Shown one piece after another: positions 35,642 to 48,260 of a DNA stretch of 64,000 nt. Within the stretch, counting starts at the first letter, position 1, and the number at the start of each line of letters is the position of its first letter. Both the position numbers and the translations under genes were made by a program. Below the pieces are notes generated by a model. The model saw nothing but the letters and a program-made list of their open reading frames with translations, searched no databases and was not told the origin of the DNA. Origin of the DNA: Metopolophium dirhodum (lineage: Eukaryota; Arthropoda; Insecta; Hemiptera; Aphididae); NCBI RefSeq assembly GCF_019925205.1, contig NC_083564.1, forward strand, positions 14,418,134 through 14,482,133. Reading direction: 5' to 3'.

Positions 35642-38600
35642 TAACAGCAATATAAACATATTATTTTCATAAAATAAACGTAGTAATATAGGCTGACAGA
35701 ACATCACTCAGAATCATTTTTCGTATGCAATGATTTATTATCGAATTCAAATTTATCACATACATTATACAGTGACCCTATTCAACGATGCCTACTTTTC
35801 CTCTTATTTATTTTTTCGCTTAATGTTTATAATGTTATTTCAATATTTGTTTGAGAAGTATTTTAATTATACATCATTTTATGGAACCATGAATAAAACG
35901 TAGGCAGGTACACATATTAATTATATCAGTAGTATAAATAAAACAAAAACCTGTGTATAATGAACAATAATAAATAAAATTAGTTTGGAGTATTCGGGTA
36001 CCTACCTACTTAAGAAACGATGAGATCCAGTAGCGTACACCGGCCGAGGGAGCTTCAAGTGTTAATTTATTTATTTTAACTTAAACATATATATTTAATT
36101 ATATAAGTAATGATGATTGGTTCTAAAGGCCTAATGTCGAAAAGTATAAAATATATAGTAAAGGGTCCTACCATATGAGATATAGTATTATGTTAAGTTT
36201 TTTTAAAGTAAAGGAATATCAAGTGTTTTAAAACTATTTTCAATAGGTATGTAATACTTATAATATTTTTAAATTTTATTTTGGGTTTAATAATTTATTT
36301 ACAATCTATATTCTGTCTGTGTACTATAAGTAATTTTGATCTAATACTAAAAATGTACTCTAAAGGCGTGAAAAGAGAGGGCCCACAGTTGAGCCACCTG
36401 AACTTCAATTATTAATTTGTAATTACATGGGTTTTTATGTTCGTTAAATACTATTAGTAAGCCTCTAGTACGGTTTAGGCAGCGTTTTTTTTTTTTTTTT
36501 AACACTATTTTAAGTTAATTTACATTATTGGTAATTTTGTAGTTAGCGTTCCATACAATGATGGTTAAATAGTATGTTAATTTATTAGCGTATATTTTTT
36601 AGGATTAATTTTTAAGTACCTATGTAATATCTATAATTTCATTTTTTATAATACCGTAACTTTAGTGATTATTAGTCATTGTAGATATATTTTGATATTA
36701 ATAATACAAATAATATTTTTTATACCTATTGTACGAAACTAATATTTTTTTTTTAAACTTAATGGTATTATAATTTTAATTTTTAAGCATTTTATTATAA
36801 TATATTTATACATCGACGAAACTGCGAATGTAATATTGTATCATACTGTTTTACTACCTAGTATTTATGTACCTACCTTAAATAAAGTTAATTTATCTTT
36901 TGCTTTTATGTTTCTTTTGATGTACCTATATGTTGATTCAAATTGCTATATTTTGCATATTTTAATTAGATTAATCAAAATTGTGAACCAAGCATTACTG
37001 ATCAAATTGATAATAATTCACTGACTGAAACTATTTCGCATGCATTAGTATCTCCATATAATTTTTTTGTTATTACCTTTTTTATAACAATGTAATGTGT
37101 GACGTATTCATCGATAAATTGATTAATTTTGAAAATAAATACAATATTTACCTATATGCATTTTAAATGTTGCTTTCAATTACTACTTATTTTGCAGGTA
37201 TTATTATTTTTTTTTGCTTATGCTAGATATATAACAAGCCTCAAAAACAAAAATAAATCCTGGATACGTCACAGACGCGATTTGACTATTGTTACCTATA
37301 GGACAGGACAGTGTTTCAAAAAATGTTCGATATGGTGACCTACTGACTACAATTGTCAGACCATTCTTCTGCCATGATAGGTACCTATATATAAAAATAA
37401 ATTCTAGTTGAAGTGTTATTCTGATGTAGGCTATATAATCATAGGTTCAAGTATATGATTTTATAATTTAATATTTTAATCTTTTATTGATATTATATGT
37501 ATGTCAGCCATTAAGACAATGTCGGGAGATGTTGGAAAACACTGCGGGAAATAACCATTGGTCGTTTATGTTACGTCCAAGACCAACAAAATAAACAATA
37601 AACACCTATAGGATATAGGTTTGGTCGTGCAACCGAACCGCATTGACAAGAGTGCGTATACCACGAGACCGTAAACTTTGTACTGTACGGTAGTCATAAA
37701 AACGGTTTAACTGTTTGGAAATAAAAATAAAATAACATAATTTACAACGGTCATAATAATATGTTAATAGCTCATCATTCGGGTTATATAGGCCGACACA
37801 GTAATATTGGTCGATTCGTATATGCGTCGAGGCGGCAAAATAATACAATATAGATGGTAGGTATATCATAATGCATATGGTAATACATGGCTTGTTTCGT
37901 CACTAACGGTTAGCCGATGTGGAACAGTGGATTTTTTAATCAGATAATATAGGTACCTCGGGTTAAAGTTAATTTGCGCTAAACAGCGATATGTTCTGGT
38001 TGGTCGAACACTTTGTATTTTTATAGTAACTTGTTGAACCTTTACTTTACCCCCCACCAGCACATGCTTAATGTCGGTAGTTAAGTCCAGACTCGGACAA
38101 AATACCCTTTAAAAGCAATTACAATTATTCTTCTTATTTTCCTTTTTCTCTCTCCCCTTTTTCTGTCTGGTCCAGCTTTTAGATGGATATACGTACTTTT
38201 CTCTCCATAACTCTTTGCCACTCTTGTGGACAATAATATGCCTGTACATAAATGTTTCTTGTATCGCATGTCTTGTACATATAATACATAATAATATAAC
38301 GGTCAAGACTGTTAAGATGGTACATTATCAATTCACGTTGCTCCAATTGTTCGATTGACCAATCGCGTATTCAATATACGCAGGTCAGTATATTATGGTT
38401 TTATTCCTATTCCGATTTTTTTTTTCATTAGTTATAATGACTGAAATCAATTACTAACTTCTCCCGCAGATTAAAATATGATATATTATTTTAATATCTA
38501 ATGGTAATGTAATTCAAAAACTATACGTACGGCGCACTAAATATTTTAAAATATATAATAATATGGAGAAATTGGAATAGGATATAAATTATAATGGTCC

Positions 38601-38850
38601 ATGACAGCTATTTCAGCATTCGACTAAAAATGTCTCTTATTATTTTTACTAAATATTTAAAGATTTTAATCGCTAAACTATTGTATTACGCCTGTACAAA
38701 AAGCAGAAAGTTTTCAAAAAAATAAACTCCTCATCTTAATGAATCATTGAAAAATACATTTTTCTCTTTTTATAAAGTAGGTATAAACCTATACTATTAA
38801 ATTGCAATATCTTATAATGTTTTTTAAAAGTATTTTAAATATAGTAACCA
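35642..38850. other. AT-rich non-coding DNA with one hAT-like end
   Basis: CAGTAGCGTACACCGGCC at 36035 resembles a hAT terminus, but no partner was found. A poly-T run lies near 36485-36500. At 37600-38270 minus-strand frames of 60-87 codons overlap one another without recognisable domains. Confidence 0.4.
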
Positions 38851-38919
38851 TGGAACCGTGGTTGTAATTTATGATTATGTTAATTATATTAAGCTAACCA
38901 ATATAAAAAACAATATATA

Positions 38920-39450
38920 TAAAAAAAATCAGGTAAGTGCTGCAGCGGGGTGGAATAGGTTAGCGGTGGTAGTAGTTTGTCCATTCTTTCTTAGGGCCTC
39001 GGACAGGATAATGTATTATTACAGTATTCAATTTGAATACAATGATTGCATTTGATAAAAAACGATTCTAAGCGGACGAAAGAAAAAGTATGAATCATAA
39101 ATATGTATTAATAAGTAACCATTAATTGTATATAAATATAATATACTTAGTGAGAATTAGGTAATTTTTAAATTGTATTCGCTTATATTGTAATAAACAA
39201 AACGTTAGAAAAAGAAATTTTGGTCGGTTTTCCCGTGGCGTATTAAAACTATTCAGAAAATCGAAAAATGACCTGTTTTAAGTACCATTAATGGTAAAAT
39301 TTTCATACAATTTGCTAAAAGATATACGATATTAAATTATATTGAAATCGAAGCACTCCTTCTGGTAGAAATTTTGTCTACAGGATATAAAAATAAATAA
39401 ACATCATTGTAAAACCACTAGCTTCCACACTTCACTCAGAATCTAAAAAA
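38920..39450. repeat. Interspersed repeat, short copy (copy B)
   Basis: GATTCTAAGCGGACGAAAG from 39064 and, reverse-complemented, GATTCTGAGTGAAGTGTGG ending at 39443 match the ends of the nested repeat at 15600-17030. Matching flank words lie on the left (CAATTTGAATACAATGATTG) and on the right (ACATCATTGTAAAA...TTCACTCAGAATCTAAAAAA). It lacks most of the interior, including the 546-bp tandem part. Confidence 0.6.
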
Positions 39451-39961
39451 ACTAAACACAAATTAAAATTATCGAGTTAACAGAATATTACGTTATTAAC
39501 TTCCAATGCGCTGACAAAAATATTTGTTGGATTGACCTATCAAAATTTAATCGCTGAAATAAAAAAAAAAAAAACCATTAAATTCAGACATAACTTTTGT
39601 CAACCGGTGACCTATGTGACCATGTCTTGATATTATATTTTTTAAAAAAATTATGAAAACATAAACCTAATACTTAAAATATAATATATCAACCTTAATA
39701 CTGATGTGTTAACCTTCTCTTTGTATACGTGGTAACGTTAACTTTTAATTGTAAAAAGGTCAACCCTCATCTTTATTTAAATAACGAGATTTTTTTTCCA
39801 TGTGAGATGAATGAACGTTTAATCCGTCTCGTTAAACAATTCATAATGTAAAATTATTCAACACAATATCTATAATGTTACACTAGTAATATTTGAATAC
39901 AATGTGTACAATTATATGACGAATGACGACGACCTGTTGAAAACCGTGTACGGTTCAATCT
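39451..39961. other. AT-rich non-coding DNA
   Basis: Nothing is recognised between the repeat copy and the hAT element. Confidence 0.5.
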
Positions 39962-40793
39962 ACTATATTCAGGGGCGGATTTACTCATAGGCCATCAAGG
40001 CACGTACCTAGGGCGCAATATTTTTGGGGGCGCAATTTTTTAGTTAATTTTTACTTTTTAGTTTTTCATGATTTCATAATTTATTATAATTTACCTAAAT
40101 TTATATTTTATATATTTATATTTATTAATTTTTTTTTTGTATACAACTTGCATGAAACTGGAGAATGGTCAAGTCGCAGTAACGTTTTAATTTATAAGCT
40201 ATAATAACATTGCCGCGTGCCGCCACCACTAGAGATTCGACATCGACACTCGACGAGGCAGTTGCCGGCGTTGCCTATGTTAATGCATGGGAGGTGGTAT
40301 ACGAGTGTGCGGCGTACAATATTATAAGCTTAATATAGCGCACACATACGATATTGTGAATAACGCATGCGCAAAACGCCAGCCAAGGCAGTCAAATATA
40401 CTGCCTCGGACTGCCATTGTATATAGCCGCTCTACTAGCTCTAACAGTGCTTAACAAGTAAATTATTTGATATTAACTGGAATGACCCGCCTCACCCCGC
40501 ACCCGGTACCACAATAAGTGTGTGGGGGCGCGCTGCCACCAAACTAGTCTATTCTTAGAATACTGGAATTAAATCTGGAAATCAAATGTCCTGATAAAGT
40601 AATTAATAATAATAAACATTGCGACGGTGGCACTATCGCCCGTCACCTGCATAGTGCATACTGCTCAGAAATCTGCTAATAGAATATTACAATTATAGAG
40701 ACTATATAGAGTGCTCACCATTTTAACGCCAATGTACGCCTAGTATGTAGTGCCTAGGGGCGGAAAAATGTTAAGTCCACCCCTGACTATATT
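39962..40793. mobile_element. Non-autonomous hAT element with 8-bp target duplication
   Basis: The element body is 39970-40785 (816 bp). It starts CAGGGGCGGATTTACTCATA and ends, reverse-complemented, CAGGGGTGGACTTAACATTT. ACTATATT lies on both sides (39962-39969 and 40786-40793), a perfect 8-bp duplication. The interior is unusually GC-rich for this window (40200-40760) and holds no transposase frame. The short identical ends and GGGCGCAA subterminal word fit hAT elements. It would depend on a transposase encoded elsewhere. Confidence 0.9.
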
Positions 40794-41940
40794 ATTATTA
40801 TATCTAAGAATAAAGTCAGTCATAAAAATATTGAATAAGGTAGGTGCTCTTGTTCAGTAATATTATAATGACAGTAAAAAAAAATAATTATCTGATTATA
40901 AGGGAAGCTGATTTTATTATATGTAGGTACCTGGTACAATGATAATGAAGATGTGTAGATAATAGTAGGTCATTTGTATTTTTATAATCGAGTTTTTTTC
41001 CATACAATGAGAAAATTATTATGGAACATTTATAATATTATAGAAAACGGAATAAAAAATATTATATATGTCAGTATACTAATAATAGTGTAAAATAAAT
41101 CAATACCCCGTCGAATTACGTACAAGTATCAAAAGATATACACTTATACAAGCGAAATAAAAACGAAATAAATAATGTTTAAACACTTGTCATCGTTGTT
41201 CAAAAGAAAATATAAATATCACTACACACTACACAAAAATATATGATATTATGAACTACTAATATGTGTAATATCATATTATGTTTTATATAATTTCATA
41301 ATATAATTAATTGTTACCGCCATCCCCCACCCGGGCATAGCAGATACCTACCGGTGAAATCTACCAAACCATAAAAACACACGTGTTAACCTACAGTACC
41401 CACCCCCACAGTTAAAAATCCACCCAATGGCCTAAGTAGCCGCGGGTTAATTAAAATACAAAATACAAAAATAAAAATAAATTGTTATCGGGTAATATAA
41501 TTTTAAACTTTTTAAAAAAAGTGTGTTTATTATAATTTCTTTGTTTTTCTACTATTAAAATACACTTAAGTTTGATATAATATTATGTATATTATTTGTA
41601 TACTTTTATTGAAATTACTATAGGAAACTAATAAATGATAGTTTTTAAATCATATTATCTTTGGTTTTCTTTTTAAGTAAAAATATCATTATTAATCAAT
41701 TCAAGTATGAACAAATATTTACCTGGCATATTATTATCATTTTTCAAATGTACGCTCGTGCAATATATTATAACACAATAATTTAAACCCCAAAATATAC
41801 GGATAGAGAAAAAAAAATCAATATTATTTATATACGCGGTGTTGATGATTATTTTTTTAATTTAAAAATGTTTACATCTCAAATGCCGTTTTGAGTGCAC
41901 GACACAAACTCACAAACATATTATTATTATTATAGGTATC
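40794..41940. other. AT-rich non-coding DNA
   Basis: A C-rich patch with CCACCC words (about 41315-41430) may be an old repeat. Nothing else is recognised. Confidence 0.5.
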
Positions 41941-41949
41941 AAATATAAT

Positions 41950-42204
41950 ATGGCTGATCAGGCTGATCTGACGCGTATTATTAGAACTGAGTCGAGTAAC
42001 AATGCTGCAGTTGTTCGTTTTTTACTCACATTTCACGAATTATTTTTGTTTTGTTACTACGTGGGGGTGTATAATAATAATATATGGTTCTGTTCGAAAT
42101 GTTTTTTTCTTCTTCTTTTTCTTCTGTACGGTTTGTTATTAGGTATCTGGTTACAAAAGAAAAAAACATTTAATATTATTATTATTGCTAATAGTCGTTA
42201 TTAA
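41950..42204 (+). CDS. Small ORF, 84 aa, hypothetical
   Basis: It starts MADQADLTRIIRTESSNNAA, with varied codons in a locally less A/T-rich patch after an acceptor-like TTATTATTATTATAG. The later half is A/T-rich and hydrophobic and may be intron. It could be a first coding exon or chance; no domain is recognised. Confidence 0.12.
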   Translation: MADQADLTRIIRTESSNNAAVVRFLLTFHELFLFCYYVGVYNNNIWFCSKCFFLLLFLLYGLLLGIWLQKKKTFNIIIIANSRY

Positions 42205-42281
42205 TTTAGGAAAACGGGCAGGTAGGAAAAAACTGACAAATATAATATAGATGGATACCTATATCTGTCCTTGTAATTTAA

Positions 42282-42491
42282 CTAAAATGCTTTATTTTTG
42301 TTCCGCCGAAGTTTAGGCGCTGTGTATTTGGAAAAACATATTCCTAAGCGTTTGCGCAAGAAGAATAGAAAATAGTTTATTTTATTGCCTGCGGCGGTGA
42401 AAACCGAGTTTTGTACTATGGTTCTTAACTTGACAGTAGATTTTTCAAACCCTGCGGTCTGTGCCGGTGCGTGACGATTCGAGAAAGCCAT
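42282..42491 (-). CDS. Small ORF, 69 aa, hypothetical
   Basis: The frame begins MAFSNRHAPAQTAGFEKSTV in a G/C-richer patch and ends in a Lys/Arg-rich tail. No domain is recognised. It lies close to the opposite-strand frame at 41950-42204, so at most one is likely to be real. Confidence 0.12.
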   Translation of the reverse strand: MAFSNRHAPAQTAGFEKSTVKLRTIVQNSVFTAAGNKINYFLFFLRKRLGICFSKYTAPKLRRNKNKAF

Positions 42492-42499
42492 TAAACGAT

Positions 42500-43400
42500 A
42501 GGGTTACAGTGATTATTTGGGTAGCGGGGAGACGATAATGGGACGAAAAGTTTATTTGTTCAGCTGTTTACGGTTAAACGACGGGGCTTTTGCCAAAAAA
42601 AAAAAAAAGAAAAAAAGAAAAGAAAATAATATATAAAATATACAGATATAATAAAGGCGTACTTTGTCGAATGTATAGATACATACAGCGATGTCTAATG
42701 TCATAAAAAGTTCTAATTTATTTGTATTTATTACGTCCGCGACGGCGTTTTGGGTCGTTAATATTAAATGCGGAAGACATTTTATACGGCGTAATAGACT
42801 TTTAGACGAAAAATATGGCCCACGTTTATTAAAATTAACAATACAAGTATAAGTCGAAACATCACGGATATTTCTTCATTTTCTATTGTATTTTACGTAT
42901 TGTCAACAATATTCGCGACTATTGTACAGTCTGTGTTCGGGGGACAATACAAAACATTATGTTGCTTGCAGTGTTTAAATTTGCGTTGGTAGTGTAAATA
43001 TAAAAAAAATTTATAATAATATCAATGAATATATGATGTGTACACAAAACTTGTAAAATCGTCGTAGGTACCTACTTGTTTTTCATTGTTGTATACATAA
43101 TACTTATGCCCACGGTGTACCTTATTATGTCCTATTCAGTAATTCCAACAAGAACTCAATTAAATTTTTAAACTTTTAAAACAGCGAAGTTAATATGATT
43201 TACAAGAAATAAATATGTTTTACGGATTCGCAGCCAAAAAAAAGTAAACCAAACGAAAAAATCCAACAGCGTGGGGTAATAATGAAGCAAAATTTTTTTT
43301 TATCCGCTTTATGAACAATTTCTGTTAATCAAAATCCATAAATTATGAACCGTTTTTATCATAGGGAATTCGTGCATAAAAATAACGTGTTATCGATTTT
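42500..43400. other. Mixed-composition DNA without genes
   Basis: A purine tract (about 42595-42630) is followed by a short CpG-bearing segment (42720-42800). No exon borders could be supported. Confidence 0.45.
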
Positions 43401-43420
43401 AGCAGGACAGTAGGACTTTG

Positions 43421-43804
43421 TGTGTTGTTTTCGACTTACAAACGTACACCATTGGACATTTCCATTCAACAGAACCAATTTTGCTATATTAGCTTTAATA
43501 TTAAATTGGATTTACATATTTAATTAATATCAAACTTAAAGTAAAGAAAAATATCACTGGTTTTTATGATAAATCATGATATATATTTAAATGTTTTTAG
43601 ATGGTTAATGTAAGTATGCTTATAACTCCCATACAAATTAAAATATCGTAAAAAAACAAATTAAAAGTCGCATCATTTTCTTACCTTTTAGTTTAGGTAA
43701 TAATCGATCGACTCACTCCAATCGTGTGTCTAACAACACAGCATTGGTTCTGCTGAACGCAAATTTGTCATGTCTTACGTTTGTATGACTCAGACAACAC
43801 GTGG
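43421..43804. mobile_element. Inverted-repeat element, family with copies at 29330 and 53467
   Basis: Two imperfect inverted arms of about 68 bases flank A/T-rich sequence. The left begins TGTGTTGTTTTCGACTTACA and contains CAACAGAACCAAT. The right, reverse-complemented, begins CGTGTTGTCTGAGTCATACA and contains CAGCAGAACCAAT. No clear target duplication is visible. It has no coding frame, so this is a MITE-like element of unknown class. Confidence 0.55.
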
Positions 43805-46500
43805 GGATGAGATGACCTCTTAAAATATATGCATGCATACAATATATATCGCGTTTATATTTTATTTTTTTATTACTATTACTTATTATATTTAAGTATA
43901 AATAAGTCTAATTTTATTACTTAAGTGAACGTAGACATTTGCCTCCACCTATCCTTGGTATTTCACTTCCACGTCGTCTCTTCCACCAATCAAATTTAAT
44001 CATTTCCCATTTGCCGTCAGAGTTAACATTTATGCATTATATATTGAATGTTTTCAATGGAGTCTTTATGATGTAGATTTTAAATCTACCACGTCATCGA
44101 AATATTAATTCAACATCGAATTGTAAAATATATAATAATATTAATAATTATTTTATATTTACATTTTTAATTTAAAAAAGTTACATACACAAATTGTGTG
44201 CATGCTTCGTTCCAATATATTGTGTATAAAGGAACTTAGACATACTGAAATTATACAAAATTTTAAAATCATATGCTGTGTTAGTATAATATTACCAATT
44301 ATTATTTTAGAATATATTATATCATTTCATTCCCGTTTGACGAGGGCATAGTCCCGGGGAAGGGGAAAACCCAAGTTTCTGACAAAGCAATATATTCCAT
44401 ATAAAAGTCATGACTAGTTTCAACTTGGATTATTTTTAAAATATGTTTAATGTCAGTCTAATGACACCGAGTAAACAGATATTACCAGCTTTGCTGTAAA
44501 GTCGCTTGTAATTAAGATTTGGACGCCCGTTGGTTGGTTTGCACTTGGCGTTAATAATAGAGGATGGAAAATTGTTTAGCCATTTGAAGAAGTTTCTTTT
44601 AATTCTGTGATAATGGGCAGCAAACTGGGTTGACTATCTTTTTTCAAAGGATATTTCCGGTATACCTACCTAAAACGTTGGCATGGTCGAACAACTCTGA
44701 TAATGAATATGGAGGCGACAGTAGGATTTTGGGGGGGGGGAGAGAAAAGGGGGCGTTTAATTGGACACTTTAAGCATCTACTGTGCGTCTGTGTGGATAA
44801 AAGGACTACAAAGTTATAACCCCTATTAATAATACAGTGGAACCCGGTTGTATATTATATAATATGCTTCTATATTATAGTAACTACGTATATTATATAA
44901 CTTTATCACGAGAATTTTTTTAATCCAGTTGGAATTAACAGATTCGTAGAAACAAATCTGATGACGTTTAAATCCATGTAGAAATTGTCTGTCAAATTAT
45001 AAAAAAATAATTGTTTGTGAAAAATAATAATACTTTTTCTCCGACAATCGTATACAGTAAGTGCTATATACATTTCAAATATTTGTTTCGTTAAATTATC
45101 GTTATTAAGAATTTTCCTTTATTTTTCGTTGATGTAACGTTCGTGAAAATTATATGATATAGGTATGATGTATATAAACTTCATTGTTTGTTTTCCGAGT
45201 CTACCAATTAAATAAATCAGTAAAAAAAAAAACACACCGTAGTAGAAGTCAAGCATCGTTATACAAATTATTTTGTTTATGTACCTACTATTGATTTTAG
45301 ATTTACAGATTTACCAGAATTTCGGACTTGAGATTTTTGCTTTCGATTTGCAATTTATATTTTCTTGGAAATCGTACTGTATTTGCTACATCTATGTACC
45401 ATTTACATACCATTTCGAATAACCATATTATACGCTTGGAAGCCTTCACGTAGTCACGTCCACCTTTTACTTATATGAGGGTGTTCAGTATTGGTACATT
45501 CTTGTTCCTCTTCTAGGACCAATATTCAATAATGCACATTGCTTATTTTAGATAACGTTTTTATCACACGTTTTAATATTGGCAAAACCAAAAAAAAAAA
45601 CTAAGTAAAAAAATCAAAGTGGAGAAACAAGTCTCTCAACTGCATATTTATTTGAAAAAATAATAACATCAAATACGTAAACGTAAAAATTGTATAAAAT
45701 TGATGGCCTACCAAAGCCCCAAAGTTATATTATACGGAGTGGATAACTAAATAAATAAGTAGTAGAATATAGTGAATGGTAAACCATTTAGATAAACGGT
45801 AACATTGTAACAATATTATATTTTATTTCGATACACTAATGCATAGGTACAAGAAACCCGATAACACATCGATTTCAATAAAATCAGAACTTCGAGAATT
45901 CACGAAACATTCGTATCAAACGTTGTTTATAAATAGGAAATTCCAGGAACCCAAGCAAAAGTACAAGATATCGACGATTTTAAGTTAATGAAATTAGAGT
46001 TGAACTAGTTAAAACCGTATCTATGTAAATATGGACTCTGTAAATCGTCAAATGTCGTTGAGGGGAAAAAATAATAATTTGTTGGAATCTTGGAGAAAAT
46101 TGTAATTTTATTATATTACTGTTTTGGTAGTATATGTACTATATATTCATAATTTATGTCTGATTGTACCAGATTTAAGAGGGTTTAAATTTATATTCAA
46201 TATATATAGACGGACATGCATGGTGGCAAAATGTTTCGAAAAACATCATCAGCTAAGTATAAGAATATTAATATATATATTGTTTGAAAAAGAGCGCGCT
46301 AGACTTGATGATTTACGGATTCTGAAAAAGCTATAATATTTATCAATTTATAAGCGTTATACGCGTAGATTTATCGGCGAAAATGTATCATATATAATAC
46401 GCATTATATTTTTCACTATAATAATATACATATTTTATATGATATCGTAGCCGATAATAGTATAACAATAAATTTGTATACATAATATTATAATATAATA
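43805..46500. other. AT-rich non-coding DNA
   Basis: A poly-G run near 44730 and short GC-richer patches at 43940-44100 and 44340-44700 are seen. No gene is recognised other than the weak frame at 45301-45453. Confidence 0.45.
45301..45453 (+). CDS. Open frame after acceptor-like site (weak)
   Basis: Following CTATTGATTTTAG the frame is open for 50 codons (IYRFTRISDLRFLLSI ... HIIRLEAFT) to TAG at 45451-45453. It has no ATG near its start and no recognised domain. It may be a terminal exon or chance. Confidence 0.08.
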   Translation: MYRFTRISDLRFLLSICNLYFLGNRTVFATSMYHLHTISNNHIIRLEAFT

Positions 46501-46504
46501 TTAT

Positions 46505-47200
46505 CTATCTATAATATATATAAAAGGACTGACTGATTCACCACCACCTAGCCGGAACCACAGAAGATATGAGTATGAAATTCGGTCTGCAGTTTCGTTT
46601 TATATAATGTAGAGACCTACTAAGAACGGATTCTCCAAAATTCGCATTTTAAAGAGCTAGGCCCTCAAACAAGGATTTTGAGATTGACGGTGGAAATTGA
46701 AATTTTTTTTCGGGGTTATAAATGGTCGCCATTTATTTAGTTACTCTGCAGCCAGATCAGGTACACGCATGCATAAAATCGTCGCGTTTACATGGCCTCG
46801 ATTAAAGAAACTATTTCTTAAAACCAAATGTATGTTTGCAGTACGCCAGTAGCTAATATACTCAAAAACTACTCGACGAAAATCTCAGAAATTGTACCAG
46901 AGAATAGAGATATCAAACAAGTGTATAGTGTAAGTTGTTTAAATAACGTTAAAAAATATACCAAGTGCTATAATCCAATCCACGTCTTGCGGTTGCCTAT
47001 CTAGGTCGAATTATTTCACAAAGCTAGGTACACTGACGGTGATTTGTTCGTGAACTGAGGCATATAAGTACACTACAACTGAGATTTGTTCTAAAAAACA
47101 CCAATATAGCATATATACTATATAGGATTTTCCACGAAAAAAACTGCACACGGGCAAATCTGGGTTATTCAGCTATGTACAATATAAAATATTATAGAGA
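46505..47200 (+). mobile_element. Helitron-like remnant
   Basis: TCTATAATATATATAAAAGG resembles the TCTCTATATATATAAAA start typical of animal Helitrons. It is followed by GCCGGAACCACAGAAGATAT, GAAATTCGGTCTGCAG and AAGAACGGATTCTCCAAAAT words. The layout (ACCAC..GA..GATTTGATGAAATT-like start, then a TTC-AAAATTCGCA motif) is one I associate with insect Helitron repeats. A related ACTACTCGACGAAAATC word recurs near 46867. No CTRR hairpin end was found, so the 3' limit is a guess. Confidence 0.35.
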
Positions 47201-47339
47201 TTTATTTACTATACATACATTTTAACGAGTTTGGTAATTTTATTTGTCCTCCACACACTTTTCCTTTGCAAAACTCATCGTCGAGAAGACGACGATAAAA
47301 AAATATGAAAAAAAGTTAGTAATATACAAATAGTTCTTG

Positions 47340-48260
47340 TAACAGTACAATATTAAAATCGTACCGCTCGACGACGTCGCGTCGTCGTGGTCGTTGGTCG
47401 TGGCGACGTCGTACCCATCTATATAATAGTATAATAATTAATGTATAAACCTAATAATAATATTATTATAATATACAATGTCCGTAAGCGAAAAATAATT
47501 ATTATTATATCAGCTCGAAATCGTTACGATGCGTCGTAGCGGTACCTACTGTGTTATTTAACAATATTATTACAACGACAACAATAATAATAATTATCAA
47601 AAAATATATAAAACCGGCGGCGCGTACCTACCGTTTTCCCACAGTAAAAATATAATATTATTATTACTTACGTCGGCGGTAATGCGCACAACATTGTCCG
47701 TTATAAATCTCGCGGCGACGGTTTCGCGTGTAACATTATAGCTTAGCGGTCGTTTTCGCAATGCGTTAACAGTGCCTACACACATATTATTATACGATAT
47801 AATAATATTATTATATTTATATAATATAGTTTAACGTCGTTAAATTGTGTGTGTCATGATAATAATATATTGTGCAGTGCAGTAGTTGTAGTTGCGATAA
47901 TTTATTAAGAACGCTCCCGTTGGCAATACGCAGGTACAGCCCTATGTATGAGGAGGTACGTATAATATAATATTATTATAATGATAATATACAGATTACA
48001 CGCAATAATAATAATATAAACGGAGCCCGCGAAAACCTTTGCGCTTTTTTCTTTCTCCTCCCTAGCCCATCGCCACTGTCGCCCGAATGCCACGTCGACT
48101 TTTGCGCGTATAAAATATGCATGTAGCGTGTGCGTGTGTGTATTTGTGTTTTTAAATCATTGTCTTAGCGAGTCTTAAGTCGTGCCGTTTACAAATGTCG
48201 CTTACGCTTCAGTGCAATTTTGATTTCTCTCGGTGTCTTCCATTTTAATTTTTGTTTTTT
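47340..48260. promoter_or_regulatory. CpG-rich block with TATA box, candidate promoter
   Basis: CGTCG-rich sequence at 47360-47415 includes a hairpin (CGACGACG-TCG-CGTCGTCG, 47369-47387). More CpG lies at 47600-47770 and 48020-48110. A TATAAAAT box at 48109-48116 follows a GC-rich run, giving a possible plus-strand start near 48140. No reading frame here is convincing; the frames on both strands look compositional. Confidence 0.28.
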
